Positions 30,285-39,525 of a DNA stretch of 64,000 bases are shown here, piece after piece. The notes beneath the pieces are model-generated. The model was not told the origin of the DNA, did not search any database, and was given only the letters and a program-made list of their open reading frames with translations. This DNA comes from Rhodocyclaceae bacterium (GTDB lineage Bacteria; Pseudomonadota; Gammaproteobacteria; Burkholderiales; CAIKXV01), in the NCBI GenBank assembly GCA_020248265.1, contig JADCHX010000024.1, positions 174,170 to 238,169 on the forward strand. The letters are read 5' to 3'. Both the position numbers and the translations under genes were made by a program. The stretch's first letter is position 1, and every line of letters begins with the position of its first letter.

Positions 30285-31103
30285 ATGGCCAGCACGCTCG
30301 CCGAACAGCCCGCCGTCACCGATTGCACGCTCGCGATCGATGGCCGGGTCGCCACCCTCACCTTCAACCGCGATGACATCCGCAACGCCCTGTCCGGTTC
30401 GCTGATCGGCACCGAACTGGTCAGCGTGGTGAACTGGGCCAGCGCCTGCCCGGACATCTCGGTGCTGGTACTCACCGGCGCAGGCTCGGCGTTCTCCGCC
30501 GGCGGCAACGTGAAGAACATGAAGCAGCGCACCGACGTGCCGGTGCACGAGGTGCAGCAGAACTACAAGTCGGGCATCCAGCGCATCCCGATGGCGCTGC
30601 ACGAGTGCGAACTGCCGGTGATCGCTGCGGTGAACGGCCCGGCGGTCGGCGCCGGTTTCGACCTCACCCAGATGTGCGACATCCGTATCGCATCGACCGA
30701 AGCCCAGTTCGGCGAGACCTTCGTCAACCTCGGCATCATCCCGGGCGATGGCGGCTCCTGGTTCCTGACCCGCGCGGTCGGCTACCAGCGGGCGGCGGAG
30801 CTCACCTTCTCCGGCCGACTGATCAAGGCCGACGAGGCGCTCGCCCTCGGGCTGGTGCTCGAGGTCGTGAAGCCGGAAGAACTGCTGGCGCGCGCCCAGG
30901 ACATGGCCCGCCGGATGTCGTACAAGCCGCCGCAGGCCCTGCGCTACGCAAAGCGGCTGCTCAAGCTGTCGCAGCGGATGCCGCTGCCCGAGTACCTCGA
31001 TATCTGCTCGAGCTACCAGGCGCTGTGCCACAAGACCGAAGACCACGCCGAGGCGCTGCAGGCGTTCTTCGAGAAGCGCCGCGGCGAGTTCAAGGGACGC
31101 TGA
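30285..31103 (+). CDS. Enoyl-CoA hydratase/isomerase (crotonase) family
   Basis: A 272-residue crotonase-fold protein. The oxyanion hole is formed by the segment SAFSAGGNVKNM and by VNGPAVGAGFDL. The Glu in EAQFGETFVNLGIIPGDGG is at the position of a catalytic Glu, and Asp (GDGG) at the second. It adds water to, or isomerises, an enoyl-CoA ester. The C-terminal LPEYLDICSSYQALCHKTED is common in degradative paralogues. It is followed after 3 bp by a secreted protein gene, probably in one transcript. Confidence 0.88.
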   Translation: MASTLAEQPAVTDCTLAIDGRVATLTFNRDDIRNALSGSLIGTELVSVVNWASACPDISVLVLTGAGSAFSAGGNVKNMKQRTDVPVHEVQQNYKSGIQRIPMALHECELPVIAAVNGPAVGAGFDLTQMCDIRIASTEAQFGETFVNLGIIPGDGGSWFLTRAVGYQRAAELTFSGRLIKADEALALGLVLEVVKPEELLARAQDMARRMSYKPPQALRYAKRLLKLSQRMPLPEYLDICSSYQALCHKTEDHAEALQAFFEKRRGEFKGR

Positions 31104-31106
31104 CCG

Positions 31107-31817
31107 ATGCGTGCATTCGCGACGCTGTGCATGGCGGCAGGCCTGACGCTGGCACTGCAGGCAGCGCCGGCGTCAGCCCAGGAAGCCCCGTTGCCGCCGG
31201 TCGACGCCGGCGCGCAGGATCCGTCCTGGCTGCAGTTCCAGAAGCGGCTGGCTACCGCCGTCGAGCAGCGCGACGTGAAGTTCCTGCTGTCGATCCTCGA
31301 CCCGAAGGTTCGCAACAGCTTCGAGAAGCCCGATGGCGTGAAAGCCTTCGTCGAGCAGTGGGACCTCGACACCGCCGCGAAGGCAAAGGAGTCACCGCTG
31401 TGGACCGAGCTGCGTTCGATGCTGCGCTTCGGTGCCGCACCGGTCGAAGCGGCCACTGGCGAGCGGCTGCTGTGCCTGCCCTATGTGGCCGTGACCTTTC
31501 CACCGACGATCGACCCGTACCTCTTCGCCGCGGTGGTCATCGCCGATGCGCCGGTGTTCGGCAAGCCGTCGACCCAGGCACCGATCATCGCCACGCTGTC
31601 GCACCAGATCGTCGGCGTGGAAGACTGGGACCTCGAAGACGACTCGAGGACGTCGCAGCGCTGGGTGAAGGTGGTGCTGAAGAACGGCGGCGGTTACATG
31701 GCCTCCGAGCACATCCGCAGTGCGATCGAGGCACGGGCCTGCTTCACCCGCAGCCGGGGCAAGACTCCGAATGCCGGTCCGTGGCGCATGATCTCGCTCA
31801 CCGTGGGCGGGGGCTGA
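31107..31817 (+). CDS. Secreted protein with SH3-like domain, unknown function
   Basis: A 236-residue protein with a signal peptide (residues 1-24, ending APASAQ). The body begins with a helical region (SWLQFQKRLATAVEQRDVKF) resembling small periplasmic helix pairs. The C-terminal half, about 135-215, looks like an SH3 fold (ADAPVFGKPSTQAPIIATLS then RWVKVVLKNGGGYMASEHIR). No enzyme motif is visible. It lies between a crotonase and an acetyltransferase gene, separated by 3 and 2 bases, so the three are likely an operon. Confidence 0.7.
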   Translation: MRAFATLCMAAGLTLALQAAPASAQEAPLPPVDAGAQDPSWLQFQKRLATAVEQRDVKFLLSILDPKVRNSFEKPDGVKAFVEQWDLDTAAKAKESPLWTELRSMLRFGAAPVEAATGERLLCLPYVAVTFPPTIDPYLFAAVVIADAPVFGKPSTQAPIIATLSHQIVGVEDWDLEDDSRTSQRWVKVVLKNGGGYMASEHIRSAIEARACFTRSRGKTPNAGPWRMISLTVGGG

Positions 31818-31819
31818 GC

Positions 31820-32338
31820 ATGGCCAACCGGTCGGCAGGCTTCGTCGTCAACCGCGCCGGGCCCGAGGACGCTCCGGCGATCGCAGACCTCTGGTTCCGG
31901 CACCTGGCCGAGACCAGCGGCGGCGTCGACCCGACGTTCACGCCGGCGCTCACAGTGCAGAAGACGACCGCGCGCCTGAAGCGGGCATTGGCCGCCGGTA
32001 CGCTGCTCGGCTGGATCGCCCGCGCCGAAGACCAGTCGCGGCTGCAGCTCGCCGGTTACCTCACCGCCCGCGTGCAGGTCGAGGATCCGCTGTTCGGCGA
32101 CACCTTCGAATACGAGCCGGTGCTGTACATCGTCGATGTCGATGTCGAGGAGGCGTACCGCAGGCGCGGCCTGAGCAGCCTGCTCATGCAGCATGCCTCC
32201 GAACATGCGCGGCGGCAGCGCATCTCCACGCTGGAGCTGGCGGTGGTGGTGCGCGACGACCGGGCGGTGGCCGCGTGGAAGAAGCAGGGCTTCGAGCCAC
32301 GGGTGTCGGTGATGCGCAGGACGGTGGCGAAGCGCTGA
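31820..32338 (+). CDS. GNAT family N-acetyltransferase
   Basis: A 172-residue acetyltransferase. The acetyl-CoA-binding motif A is VDVDVEEAYRRRGLSSLLMQ (about residues 103-122), and AVAAWKKQGFEPR is motif B. The substrate is unknown. It starts 2 bases after the stop of the preceding gene, so it is translationally close to it. Confidence 0.85.
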   Translation: MANRSAGFVVNRAGPEDAPAIADLWFRHLAETSGGVDPTFTPALTVQKTTARLKRALAAGTLLGWIARAEDQSRLQLAGYLTARVQVEDPLFGDTFEYEPVLYIVDVDVEEAYRRRGLSSLLMQHASEHARRQRISTLELAVVVRDDRAVAAWKKQGFEPRVSVMRRTVAKR

Positions 32339-32449
32339 TCGGCGGGGTCGGGTCGGCATGCGCCGTGTGCATGTCCACGCTCGCAAGGGAACGGATCGTG
32401 CCGCGAGGGCGCATGCTTGTACCCGTACGCGACCCCGAGGAGACTCACG

Positions 32450-32860
32450 ATGCCCCGCACGAAATGGTATTCCCGCTTCGCCAAGTCGGCCTCGCACTTC
32501 TGCGGCCGCCCGAGGGTATTCGCACTCGCCGTCGGCATCATCCTCGCCTGGATGGTCACCGGCCCCCTGTTCGACTACAGCGACACCTGGCAGCTGGTGA
32601 TCAACACCAGCACGACGATCATCACCTTCCTGATGGTGTTCCTGATCCAGAACACGCAGAACCGCGACACCGAGGCGATCCAGGTGAAGCTCGACGAGCT
32701 GATCCGCGCCACCCGGGGCGCGCACAATGCGCTGCTCGACCTGGAGGAACTGGAAGAGGAAGCACTGGATGCGTTCCGCCGGCGCTACCAGGCCCTGGCG
32801 AGCGCCGCGCGTGTCGAACTGGCCAGCGGCGCGGACGATACCGGCACGCCGGAAGCCTGA
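32450..32860 (+). CDS. Low-affinity iron permease family membrane protein
   Basis: A 136-residue protein with two transmembrane helices (about residues 22-42 and 49-68). The stretch NTSTTIITFLMVFLIQNTQN followed by RDTEAIQVKLDELI is the signature of the Iron_permease family, named after a fungal low-affinity iron transporter; the bacterial members are much shorter and their role is unproven. ATG at 32450 has GAGGAG 8 bases upstream. It abuts the convergent DUF350 gene without any gap. Confidence 0.8.
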   Translation: MPRTKWYSRFAKSASHFCGRPRVFALAVGIILAWMVTGPLFDYSDTWQLVINTSTTIITFLMVFLIQNTQNRDTEAIQVKLDELIRATRGAHNALLDLEELEEEALDAFRRRYQALASAARVELASGADDTGTPEA

Positions 32861-33271
32861 TCAATAGGTCATGCAGGCCGCGTTCAACAGCCCCGCCGCG
32901 AGCGACATCGCGCCAAGGAACAGCCCGTGTGCGACCTTGCCCTCGGGGATGCCGGTGACGATGCCCGGCATCGCCATGCGTACGCCGAGGTAGACCAGCA
33001 GCTGGACCAGGAACGCGACAGCACCCCAGGACAGCATGTCGACCAGGTTCACGCTCTGGGCGACCGAGCGTGCGAGCGGCACCACGAAGCCGAACAGCGC
33101 ACCGGACAGGCTCCATGCGGCGGCCACGTTGCCCTCTCGGATCAGCGACAGTTCCGGGTAAGGCGTGATCCGGATGTAGATCGCGATGAACAGCACGACC
33201 ATCGCGAGCGTCGCGGCGAAGTAGGTCAGGAAGGCTGGCACGCCCAGCATCGATTCGAACAGCACGCCCAT
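32861..33271 (-). CDS. yjfL: DUF350 membrane protein (YjfL-like)
   Basis: A 136-residue inner-membrane protein with four hydrophobic helices and the DUF350 phrases LSLIREGNVAAAWSLSGALF and ARSVAQSVNLVDMLSWGAVA. It is the last gene of a yjfM-yjfC-yjfL-like set on the minus strand. In enterobacteria the same trio is linked to a stress-related operon of unknown biochemical function. ATG at 33271 begins just before the first helix. Confidence 0.85.
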   Translation of the reverse strand: MGVLFESMLGVPAFLTYFAATLAMVVLFIAIYIRITPYPELSLIREGNVAAAWSLSGALFGFVVPLARSVAQSVNLVDMLSWGAVAFLVQLLVYLGVRMAMPGIVTGIPEGKVAHGLFLGAMSLAAGLLNAACMTY

Positions 33272-33312
33272 CGGATTTCCTCGTTGACGGATTGATTCGG
33301 CCGCCGGCCGGT

Positions 33313-34458
33313 TCACTCGAACCAGTGCGGGATGAAGCGGCTGCTGTTGCGGGTGATCGGTGAGCTGTCCTCGCGGATGCCCATGCCGGCCGCCCGGTCA
33401 CCGACGATCCACGAGCCGATCACCGGATAGCGGCCATCGAAGCGCGGCAGTGGTGCATAGGCCTGGTAGATGCAACCCTCGGCGCCATACGGCCCCCCCT
33501 CGTGATGCTCGCCCTGCGCCGACCGGATGCTGATGTTCGCGCCCTCGCGCGAATACAGCGGCTTCTTCACATGGCTCGACGCCCAGCCATCGCCGCCCAG
33601 GCCGCGCACATCGAAACTCGCGGCCAGCAGGTTCGGGTGGTCGGGGAACAGTTCCCACAGCACCGGCAGGATCGCCTTGTTCGACAGCAGCATCTTCCAC
33701 GGCGGCTCGACGAATCGGGTGGCGCAGCCCGTGATGCAGGGGCCGAACGCCTCGCGCAGCATCCACTCCCAGGGATAGAGCTTGAACAGCGCCTCGATCG
33801 GACGTCCATCGAGGTCGACGAAGCTGCCTCCAGCGCCGGACGCGTCCTGCCGCCAGCCGATCGCCTCGACGTCGATCGTGCGCGGCTCGAGCCCGGCCTG
33901 CATCGCCGTATCGAGCAGGTACTGCAGCGTGTCGGCATCCTCGTCGTTCTGCATCATGCAGGCGAGCGTCGGCGCGGTGGGCAGCGCGAGCGCACGCCAG
34001 CGCTCGACCAGTTGCTCATGCAGGGAGTTGAACTGGTCGCTGCCGGGGCGCGTGTCCTGCAGCCAGTACCACTGCACGACCGCCGCCTCGAGCAGCGAGG
34101 TCGGCGTGTCGGCGTTGTATTCCAGCATCTTCGGCTCGCCGTGCCCGTCCCACGAGAAGTCGAACCGGCCGAACAGGCTGGGCTCGGCACGCTTCCAGGA
34201 AGAGACCACCATCGAACGGGCGAAGTCGGGGATACGGAAGCGTTCGAAGTCCTGCGTGGACACCACCCGGTCGACGGCTTCCAGGCAGAGCCGGTGCACC
34301 GCCTCGGTGGCCGCCTCGAGCACGTCGATCTCTTCGGCGGTGAACGCGTAGCACACCGACTCGTCCCAGTAGCCGCCGTCGGCACTGTGGAAGGTGAAGC
34401 CGACCGCCTCGCACTTCGCCTGCCAGCCCGGGCGCGGCGTGCAGCGTTCGCGGCGCAT
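33313..34458 (-). CDS. yjfC: Glutathionylspermidine synthase family protein (YjfC-like)
   Basis: A 381-residue ATP-grasp protein of the GSP_synth family. FDFSWDGHGEPKMLEYNADTP (shown here in part), KLYPWEWMLREAFG and VKKPLYSREGANISI are the ligand- and ATP-binding signatures. It lacks the amidase domain of the bifunctional E. coli enzyme, as in YjfC/YgiC, whose substrate is not glutathionylspermidine and is not established. It starts 2 bp after the lipoprotein gene. Confidence 0.85.
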   Translation of the reverse strand: MRRERCTPRPGWQAKCEAVGFTFHSADGGYWDESVCYAFTAEEIDVLEAATEAVHRLCLEAVDRVVSTQDFERFRIPDFARSMVVSSWKRAEPSLFGRFDFSWDGHGEPKMLEYNADTPTSLLEAAVVQWYWLQDTRPGSDQFNSLHEQLVERWRALALPTAPTLACMMQNDEDADTLQYLLDTAMQAGLEPRTIDVEAIGWRQDASGAGGSFVDLDGRPIEALFKLYPWEWMLREAFGPCITGCATRFVEPPWKMLLSNKAILPVLWELFPDHPNLLAASFDVRGLGGDGWASSHVKKPLYSREGANISIRSAQGEHHEGGPYGAEGCIYQAYAPLPRFDGRYPVIGSWIVGDRAAGMGIREDSSPITRNSSRFIPHWFE

Positions 34459-34460
34459 GT

Positions 34461-34874
34461 TCAGCCGCCGCTGCTCGAGCGCGCGCTGGTACCGAACCCA
34501 CCGCGCGTCGTGCTGCCGTCGCCTGCCACCTGGCTGCTGCGGCTCGCGGCCGCAGCGCGGGCATTCCAGTTCTGGAGCAGCGCGCTGCCCCGACCGTACT
34601 CGACGTTGCCGTTGCGGGTGTCGATGACGCCGAAGCGGTTGTCGCGGCCACCGGTGTCGCGTCTGCCATGGTTGTACACGGGGCCGTACCAGCCATGCCC
34701 GCCACCGGTCGTCGATGCCTCTTCGCAGCGGCCGTTGTCGCCCCAGTCGAGCTTGCAGTCGCTGTCGCGCGCATAGATATCGCGCAGCGGCACTGGCGCC
34801 TGCTCGCAGCCGGCCAGCAGCGTGCCGGCAAGCAGCAGGGGAACGCCAGTGGATCGGCGGAAGACACGACTCAT
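34461..34874 (-). CDS. DUF1190-like lipoprotein (YjfM-like)
   Basis: A 137-residue lipoprotein. The lipobox is LLAGC after a short signal (STGVPLLLAGTLLAGC). The mature part has CKLDWGDNGRC, which resembles the C-x-x-D pairs of DUF1190, then a Gly/Tyr/Arg-rich tail that is probably disordered. ATG at 34874 gives a compact signal; an ATG at 34889 is also possible because the start region is duplicated. Its partners are the YjfC- and YjfL-like genes downstream. Confidence 0.7.
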   Translation of the reverse strand: MSRVFRRSTGVPLLLAGTLLAGCEQAPVPLRDIYARDSDCKLDWGDNGRCEEASTTGGGHGWYGPVYNHGRRDTGGRDNRFGVIDTRNGNVEYGRGSALLQNWNARAAAASRSSQVAGDGSTTRGGFGTSARSSSGG

Positions 34875-34972
34875 TCGACGGCTGCTCATTCGACGGCCTG
34901 CGGCGGACGGCCTGCGGTGGCTCAATCTTCGATTGTACGAGACCCGCGGTACGCGTTTCAATGTCTCGCCCC

Positions 34973-36175
34973 TCACGTCACCGCTCGACTGCGGCTGGCG
35001 CCGCGGTCCGCAGCCGCTTCCTGGCGGGCGACGTTCGCGGACGCGGCATCCCGCGCGGAGGCCTCACGATCGGCTCCCTGACCGGACCGGGCAGACCCGC
35101 GTCCATTGCCGTTGGTGTCCCCGTTGCCACGACTGTCGCGCCGCAACGACCCGATGGACGCCGCTTCGATCACACCCCTCGGGCTGAGACGAGTACCGAT
35201 CGATCCGCTGACCAGCGCGTTCGCGATCGATGGCACCTGCAGCATCAGCATCGCCGATACGCCCGACAGCAGGAAGGCCGCGGCAAAGTAGTAGAAATTG
35301 AACGTACCGGAGGCCGTGTCGATCGCACCACCCATGCCTTCCATCATCGGTTCGTGCATGCGCGATACGAGCGTCACCACCAGGATGCCGACCACCTGGT
35401 AGAGCGCAGCAACGAGCGTGAAGCGCAGCCAGCCATCGAACAGGAAGCTGGCCGGCCGCACCAGCAGCCATGGCAGGAACACCGGGCCGAGGGCGAAGGC
35501 GATCGACAGCAGGGTCATCGACATCAGGTAGATGCCGAGGTAGATGCATCCGCACAGCAACAGCAGCAATGCCACCGCGAGCTTGAACAGCAGCGTGCAG
35601 AGAACGGTGATCGGCTCGAGCATCGAACCGATGCCGATCTCGGAATGCTCCCACAGCATGAAGGCCGCATCGAGGATGCGCTGCACGCCCTGTATCGCCG
35701 CCGGCCCTTCGTGGACGTTGCCGGACACCGCGCGCGACACCACCGCCGCCCCGCCGACGATCGCGTCGGTGACTGTGCCCCAGTGGTCGAGAAGCGCGAA
35801 CAGAATACCGACCGTGAACGAAAGCGTCAGCAGGTCTCCGGCCAGCATGCCGAGCGGCGGGCGCTCGAGCGCCGCCCTCAGGCCCATCCACACCAGCGAC
35901 AAGCCGGCGAGCAGCGCCAGCAGGTCGAGACCCCATGGCAGCAGGCGGCGATGGATCGTCGCCGCCGCCTCGACCATGCCTTCGACCGGTGCGCGAAGGG
36001 CACGATCGAAATCATCGCGGTTTCCCGCGACCACGGGTCCTTCGTGCCGGCGGTCGGCCGGATCTTCCAGAGACGGGCCAGGCACGGCAACGGCATGCGC
36101 GGGCGGTGCGGCTGCCAGCAGCGATGCCGACAGGATCATGCATGCCCAGGCCATCAGCAGCCGTCGTGCGATCAT
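34973..36175 (-). CDS. trbL: VirB6/TrbL-like inner-membrane channel protein
   Basis: A 400-residue polytopic protein. It has a signal-like N-terminus (residues 1-28), then several long hydrophobic helices between about 85 and 310, including LLFKLAVALLLLLCGCIYLG and a VFLPWLL segment typical of the TrbL/VirB6 family. The C-terminal 80 residues are a charged, low-complexity tail (RRDSRGNGDTNGNGRGS). It would form part of the inner-membrane platform of a type IV secretion system. It is the last gene of the operon, directly before the chromosomal yjfM-like gene. Confidence 0.8.
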   Translation of the reverse strand: MIARRLLMAWACMILSASLLAAAPPAHAVAVPGPSLEDPADRRHEGPVVAGNRDDFDRALRAPVEGMVEAAATIHRRLLPWGLDLLALLAGLSLVWMGLRAALERPPLGMLAGDLLTLSFTVGILFALLDHWGTVTDAIVGGAAVVSRAVSGNVHEGPAAIQGVQRILDAAFMLWEHSEIGIGSMLEPITVLCTLLFKLAVALLLLLCGCIYLGIYLMSMTLLSIAFALGPVFLPWLLVRPASFLFDGWLRFTLVAALYQVVGILVVTLVSRMHEPMMEGMGGAIDTASGTFNFYYFAAAFLLSGVSAMLMLQVPSIANALVSGSIGTRLSPRGVIEAASIGSLRRDSRGNGDTNGNGRGSARSGQGADREASARDAASANVARQEAAADRGASRSRAVT

Positions 36176-36181
36176 GCCTGG

Positions 36182-37027
36182 CTACCGCGGCAGGCGGCGC
36201 GATTCGATGGCCGCTGCAGCCTGCGCGCGCATGCGCGCCGCGACCACGTGCGACTCGGCAGCACGCCGGTCTGCAGCCTCACGCTCGAGTTCACGGATCC
36301 GCCTGACGCGCGCCGCGATGGATTCATCTCGTGCCGCGTCATACGCACGGCGCGCATCGGACTCGACCAGCCGGGCCTGGGCCGCGGCATTCTGCGCGAC
36401 CAGCAGGCTCATCTGCTGGTTCAGCATCTGCATCGACTGGTGAGCGCCCTCGGTTTCGACGATGCGCGCCTGCAGCGCGCGTACTTCGGCGAAATCGGCT
36501 TCGACCCTTGCCATGGACCGGCGCGCATCGGCGAACGCTTCGCGTTGTCGGTCGATACGGTCGCGGGCAAGAGCCTGCTCGCGTTCGACGTACTCCGGCC
36601 AGGTCAGCCGCGACAAGGCATGGGCCTGCCGCGTGACGACCGCCTCCGCCCGCAACGCATCGAGTGACCCACCGAGGCGATCGAGCCGGCCCAGGTACTC
36701 GGTGATGCGCTGCCACTGCTCGCCGGACATCGTGCGCGTCGACTGCAGGTCCTGCGGTCGAAGGCGCGCCAGCTGTCGCAGCGCCGTGTCGTGCTGGCGT
36801 TCCTGCAGCAGCAGCGACTCCCATTGCTGCTGGATCTGCCGGGCGCGCTGGGCCTCGGCAACCAGCGCGGCCTGGACGCTTCGCACATGCTGCACGTAGG
36901 ACACCGGGTCATGCACGATCGTGCCCGCCCCTGGCATGCCGCCGCTGGCGCCGGCGGCACGGACGCCCGCCACCAGGAGGCAGGCGGCGAGACTAACCAC
37001 GCCGGCCCTTGCTGCACCGTGGATCAC
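36182..37027 (-). CDS. trbJ: VirB5/TrbJ-like protein
   Basis: A 281-residue secreted protein with a signal peptide (about residues 1-25) followed by VHDPVSYVQHVRSVQAALVA, the usual TrbJ/VirB5 beginning, and then a long alpha-helical coiled coil rich in Gln, Arg and Ala. These proteins sit at the pilus tip and help contact the recipient cell. It overlaps virB4 by four bases and precedes the VirB6 homologue by 6 bp. Confidence 0.75.
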   Translation of the reverse strand: MIHGAARAGVVSLAACLLVAGVRAAGASGGMPGAGTIVHDPVSYVQHVRSVQAALVAEAQRARQIQQQWESLLLQERQHDTALRQLARLRPQDLQSTRTMSGEQWQRITEYLGRLDRLGGSLDALRAEAVVTRQAHALSRLTWPEYVEREQALARDRIDRQREAFADARRSMARVEADFAEVRALQARIVETEGAHQSMQMLNQQMSLLVAQNAAAQARLVESDARRAYDAARDESIAARVRRIRELEREAADRRAAESHVVAARMRAQAAAAIESRRLPR

Positions 37028-39525
37028 TGCAGCCTCTCCGTATCCGCCGTGCCGTCATGTCCGGCGAGTTCGTCGAGGTAATCCTGCTGCCAGCCCGGCG
37101 CCGCTCCGGCGCGGTGACGTTCGAACGCGGCCTGCGCGCGGGGATCGGAGCGCAGGGCCGCGAGCAGCCGCGGCGGAAACACGATGCTCGCGAGGCGTGA
37201 ACGGCCTGGCTGCGTGAGGTAGTAGTCGCGCTTCGGGCAGGCCTGCCGGATGCGCTCGAGCTGCGCCGCGTTGAGTCCGAAACGCTCGAGGTAGAGCCGG
37301 GCATGGGCAGCCGCGTTCGGATTGGCGAGGTAGATACGGGTAGGGATGTTGTCGACCACGCTGGCGAAGATCGGACTCGCATCGATCTCCTCCAGCGACT
37401 GCGTCGCCAGAACGACCGCCGCGTTGCGCTTGCGCATCGTGCGCAGCCAGTCGTTGAGCCGCTGGCAGAACAGCGGCTCGGACAACATGAACCAGGCCTC
37501 CTCGACATAGATCAGCGTCGGGCTGCCGTCGAGCGATCGCTCGACCCTGCGGAACGCATAGTCGAGGAAGGCCCCTGCCACCCGCGGCGTCGCGAACAGC
37601 CTGCCGATCTCGATGCAGGTGAACTCCGATGACGCCCTTTCGGAGGCGCAGCCATCCCGCACGGTCTCGCCGCAGCTGCCCGGCGCCGGCCAGCCGTCGC
37701 CGGCATGGTCGAAGTAGCGCGCCAGCAGCCCGTTGCCGACCCAGGCCTCGAGTTCGCCAGCCAGCCGGCCGGGCAGCAGCGGGACCAGCGATCGCAGCCG
37801 CCACGCGCAGGGCGGCTGCGCCGAGAGCAGTTCGAGCGCTTCGCGCAGCGCGCGGTCGTCGTCCGCTCGCATAGCGTGCCCGCGCGCGCTCAGCAGCAGT
37901 TCCAGCCAGCGGGCGAGCCATTCGCGCTCTGCCGGATCGGACAGTCGTTCGAGCGGATTGATGCGCAGGGATTCATGCCCGCTGCCGGCGTCCACGTGCA
38001 GACCTCCCTGCAGCAGGGTCGGGATCCGGCAGGAGTGGTCCTTGTCGAAGATGAACACCTTCGAGCCCGGGTACTTGCGGCCCTGCGCGACCAGGAAGTT
38101 CATCAATACCGACTTGCCCGAGCCGCTCGGCCCCAGGACCAGCGCATGGCCGACGTCGCCGACATGCAGGTCGAAGTGGAAGGGCGTGCGGGCATCGGTC
38201 GGAAGCAGCGTGAGTGACGGCTGCAGGCGCCCGGACTGCTCGCTCAGGTGGGCATTGGACGGACTACCGGCGGGGCAGGAACGGATCGGCGCGAGGTCCG
38301 CGAGGTTCGCCTCGGACACGAAGAACCAGCGCGGTGACATCGCCCACTGGCCGGGAATGGACACGCTGAATGCCGCCAGCAGGTTGAGTCGCTCGCGGAT
38401 CACCGGATAACCGAGACGGCGCAGGCGCCCGGCGGCGTCGCGCAGTGTCTCGTCGAGGTCGGCTGCATCGTCCCCGCGCGCGAGCACGACGATGGAACAG
38501 TGGCCGAACACTCCGCCGCCTGCAGTGAGGTGCGCAAGCGCATCGGACGCGTCCTGTGCGAGTTGCAGCCGCCCTTCATCGACCAGGGCGGTGGGTTCAC
38601 GGGTGATCGCCTCCTTCAGGTAACCGGCGAACGTCTTCTGAAGATTGCGCTGGTGGCGCTGGATGTCGCGGATCCGCCGTGCGGCCCGGGCCGGATGCTC
38701 GAAGCGGAATGCCAGCACGAGCGACAGTTCACCAGGAACGCTCAGCAGGCTGTCGAGCGAACCGGGCCAGGTGCTCGCGGGCCATGCCTTCACGGAGAGC
38801 GCAGCGACCTCGACCGTACCGACATGATCGAACACCAGGCGGTCGGCCTGCACCGACAACTCGTTGTCCGGAAGCCAGGCATCGAGCAGCGCGCACTCGC
38901 TGCCCTCGATGATCGGCTGTCCTTCGGAGGCCGGGCAGGCCCGATCGTGCAGCGCGGCGAGCAGACGCGGCCCGCGAAGGCGGTCGAGCCCGAGGTCGGC
39001 GCCGGTTTCGACGAACCCGCGCAGCACTTCTTCGAAGCGCTCGCAGTCACGTTGCTGGCTCGCTGCGTGGCTGGCGAAAGCCTGGCGGCGCGACAGCGTC
39101 CAGCTGCCCGGCAGCGGGTGGTCCGGCGTCCAGGTCAGCGCCAGCGTGTGCCGGTTGACGTACTGCGGATCGCGGCTGAACGTCTCGCGCCACAGTCGGT
39201 CGAGGTAAGCGGAGAACGGATGCCCGAAGCTGGCCGCCGGCGGTTGCGGCGCGCGCCGGCGATCGACGATCCACCAGAGCGACAGGCGCTCGTCGAAGTC
39301 GCGCATCGCGCGCTCGAGCAGCCGCGCCTGGCGGTCGACCGATTCCGGCAGGCTCCCTTCGACGTCGATGCCGCCGACCTCGTACAGGGCGAGCAGCGAA
39401 CCGTCCTTGTTGAGCACCAGCCCGGGGGTGAGCAGGATCATCCAGGGCAGGAGCTCGGCAAAGCCGCGCGATTCGCTGCGGTGGCGGCGCAGGGTGCGGC
39501 GCAGGTTCAGCACAGCAGGTCGCAT
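37024..39525 (-). CDS. trbE: VirB4/TrbE conjugative ATPase
   Basis: An 833-residue ATPase that powers pilus assembly and substrate transfer. The N-terminal CagE/TrbE/VirB4 domain covers about residues 20-400. The ATPase domain has Walker A GPSGSGKS (about 465-472), Walker B IYVEEAWFML and the VVLATQSLEEI motif. The length is normal and no frame damage is visible, so the gene looks intact. Confidence 0.95.
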   Translation of the reverse strand: MRPAVLNLRRTLRRHRSESRGFAELLPWMILLTPGLVLNKDGSLLALYEVGGIDVEGSLPESVDRQARLLERAMRDFDERLSLWWIVDRRRAPQPPAASFGHPFSAYLDRLWRETFSRDPQYVNRHTLALTWTPDHPLPGSWTLSRRQAFASHAASQQRDCERFEEVLRGFVETGADLGLDRLRGPRLLAALHDRACPASEGQPIIEGSECALLDAWLPDNELSVQADRLVFDHVGTVEVAALSVKAWPASTWPGSLDSLLSVPGELSLVLAFRFEHPARAARRIRDIQRHQRNLQKTFAGYLKEAITREPTALVDEGRLQLAQDASDALAHLTAGGGVFGHCSIVVLARGDDAADLDETLRDAAGRLRRLGYPVIRERLNLLAAFSVSIPGQWAMSPRWFFVSEANLADLAPIRSCPAGSPSNAHLSEQSGRLQPSLTLLPTDARTPFHFDLHVGDVGHALVLGPSGSGKSVLMNFLVAQGRKYPGSKVFIFDKDHSCRIPTLLQGGLHVDAGSGHESLRINPLERLSDPAEREWLARWLELLLSARGHAMRADDDRALREALELLSAQPPCAWRLRSLVPLLPGRLAGELEAWVGNGLLARYFDHAGDGWPAPGSCGETVRDGCASERASSEFTCIEIGRLFATPRVAGAFLDYAFRRVERSLDGSPTLIYVEEAWFMLSEPLFCQRLNDWLRTMRKRNAAVVLATQSLEEIDASPIFASVVDNIPTRIYLANPNAAAHARLYLERFGLNAAQLERIRQACPKRDYYLTQPGRSRLASIVFPPRLLAALRSDPRAQAAFERHRAGAAPGWQQDYLDELAGHDGTADTERLQ

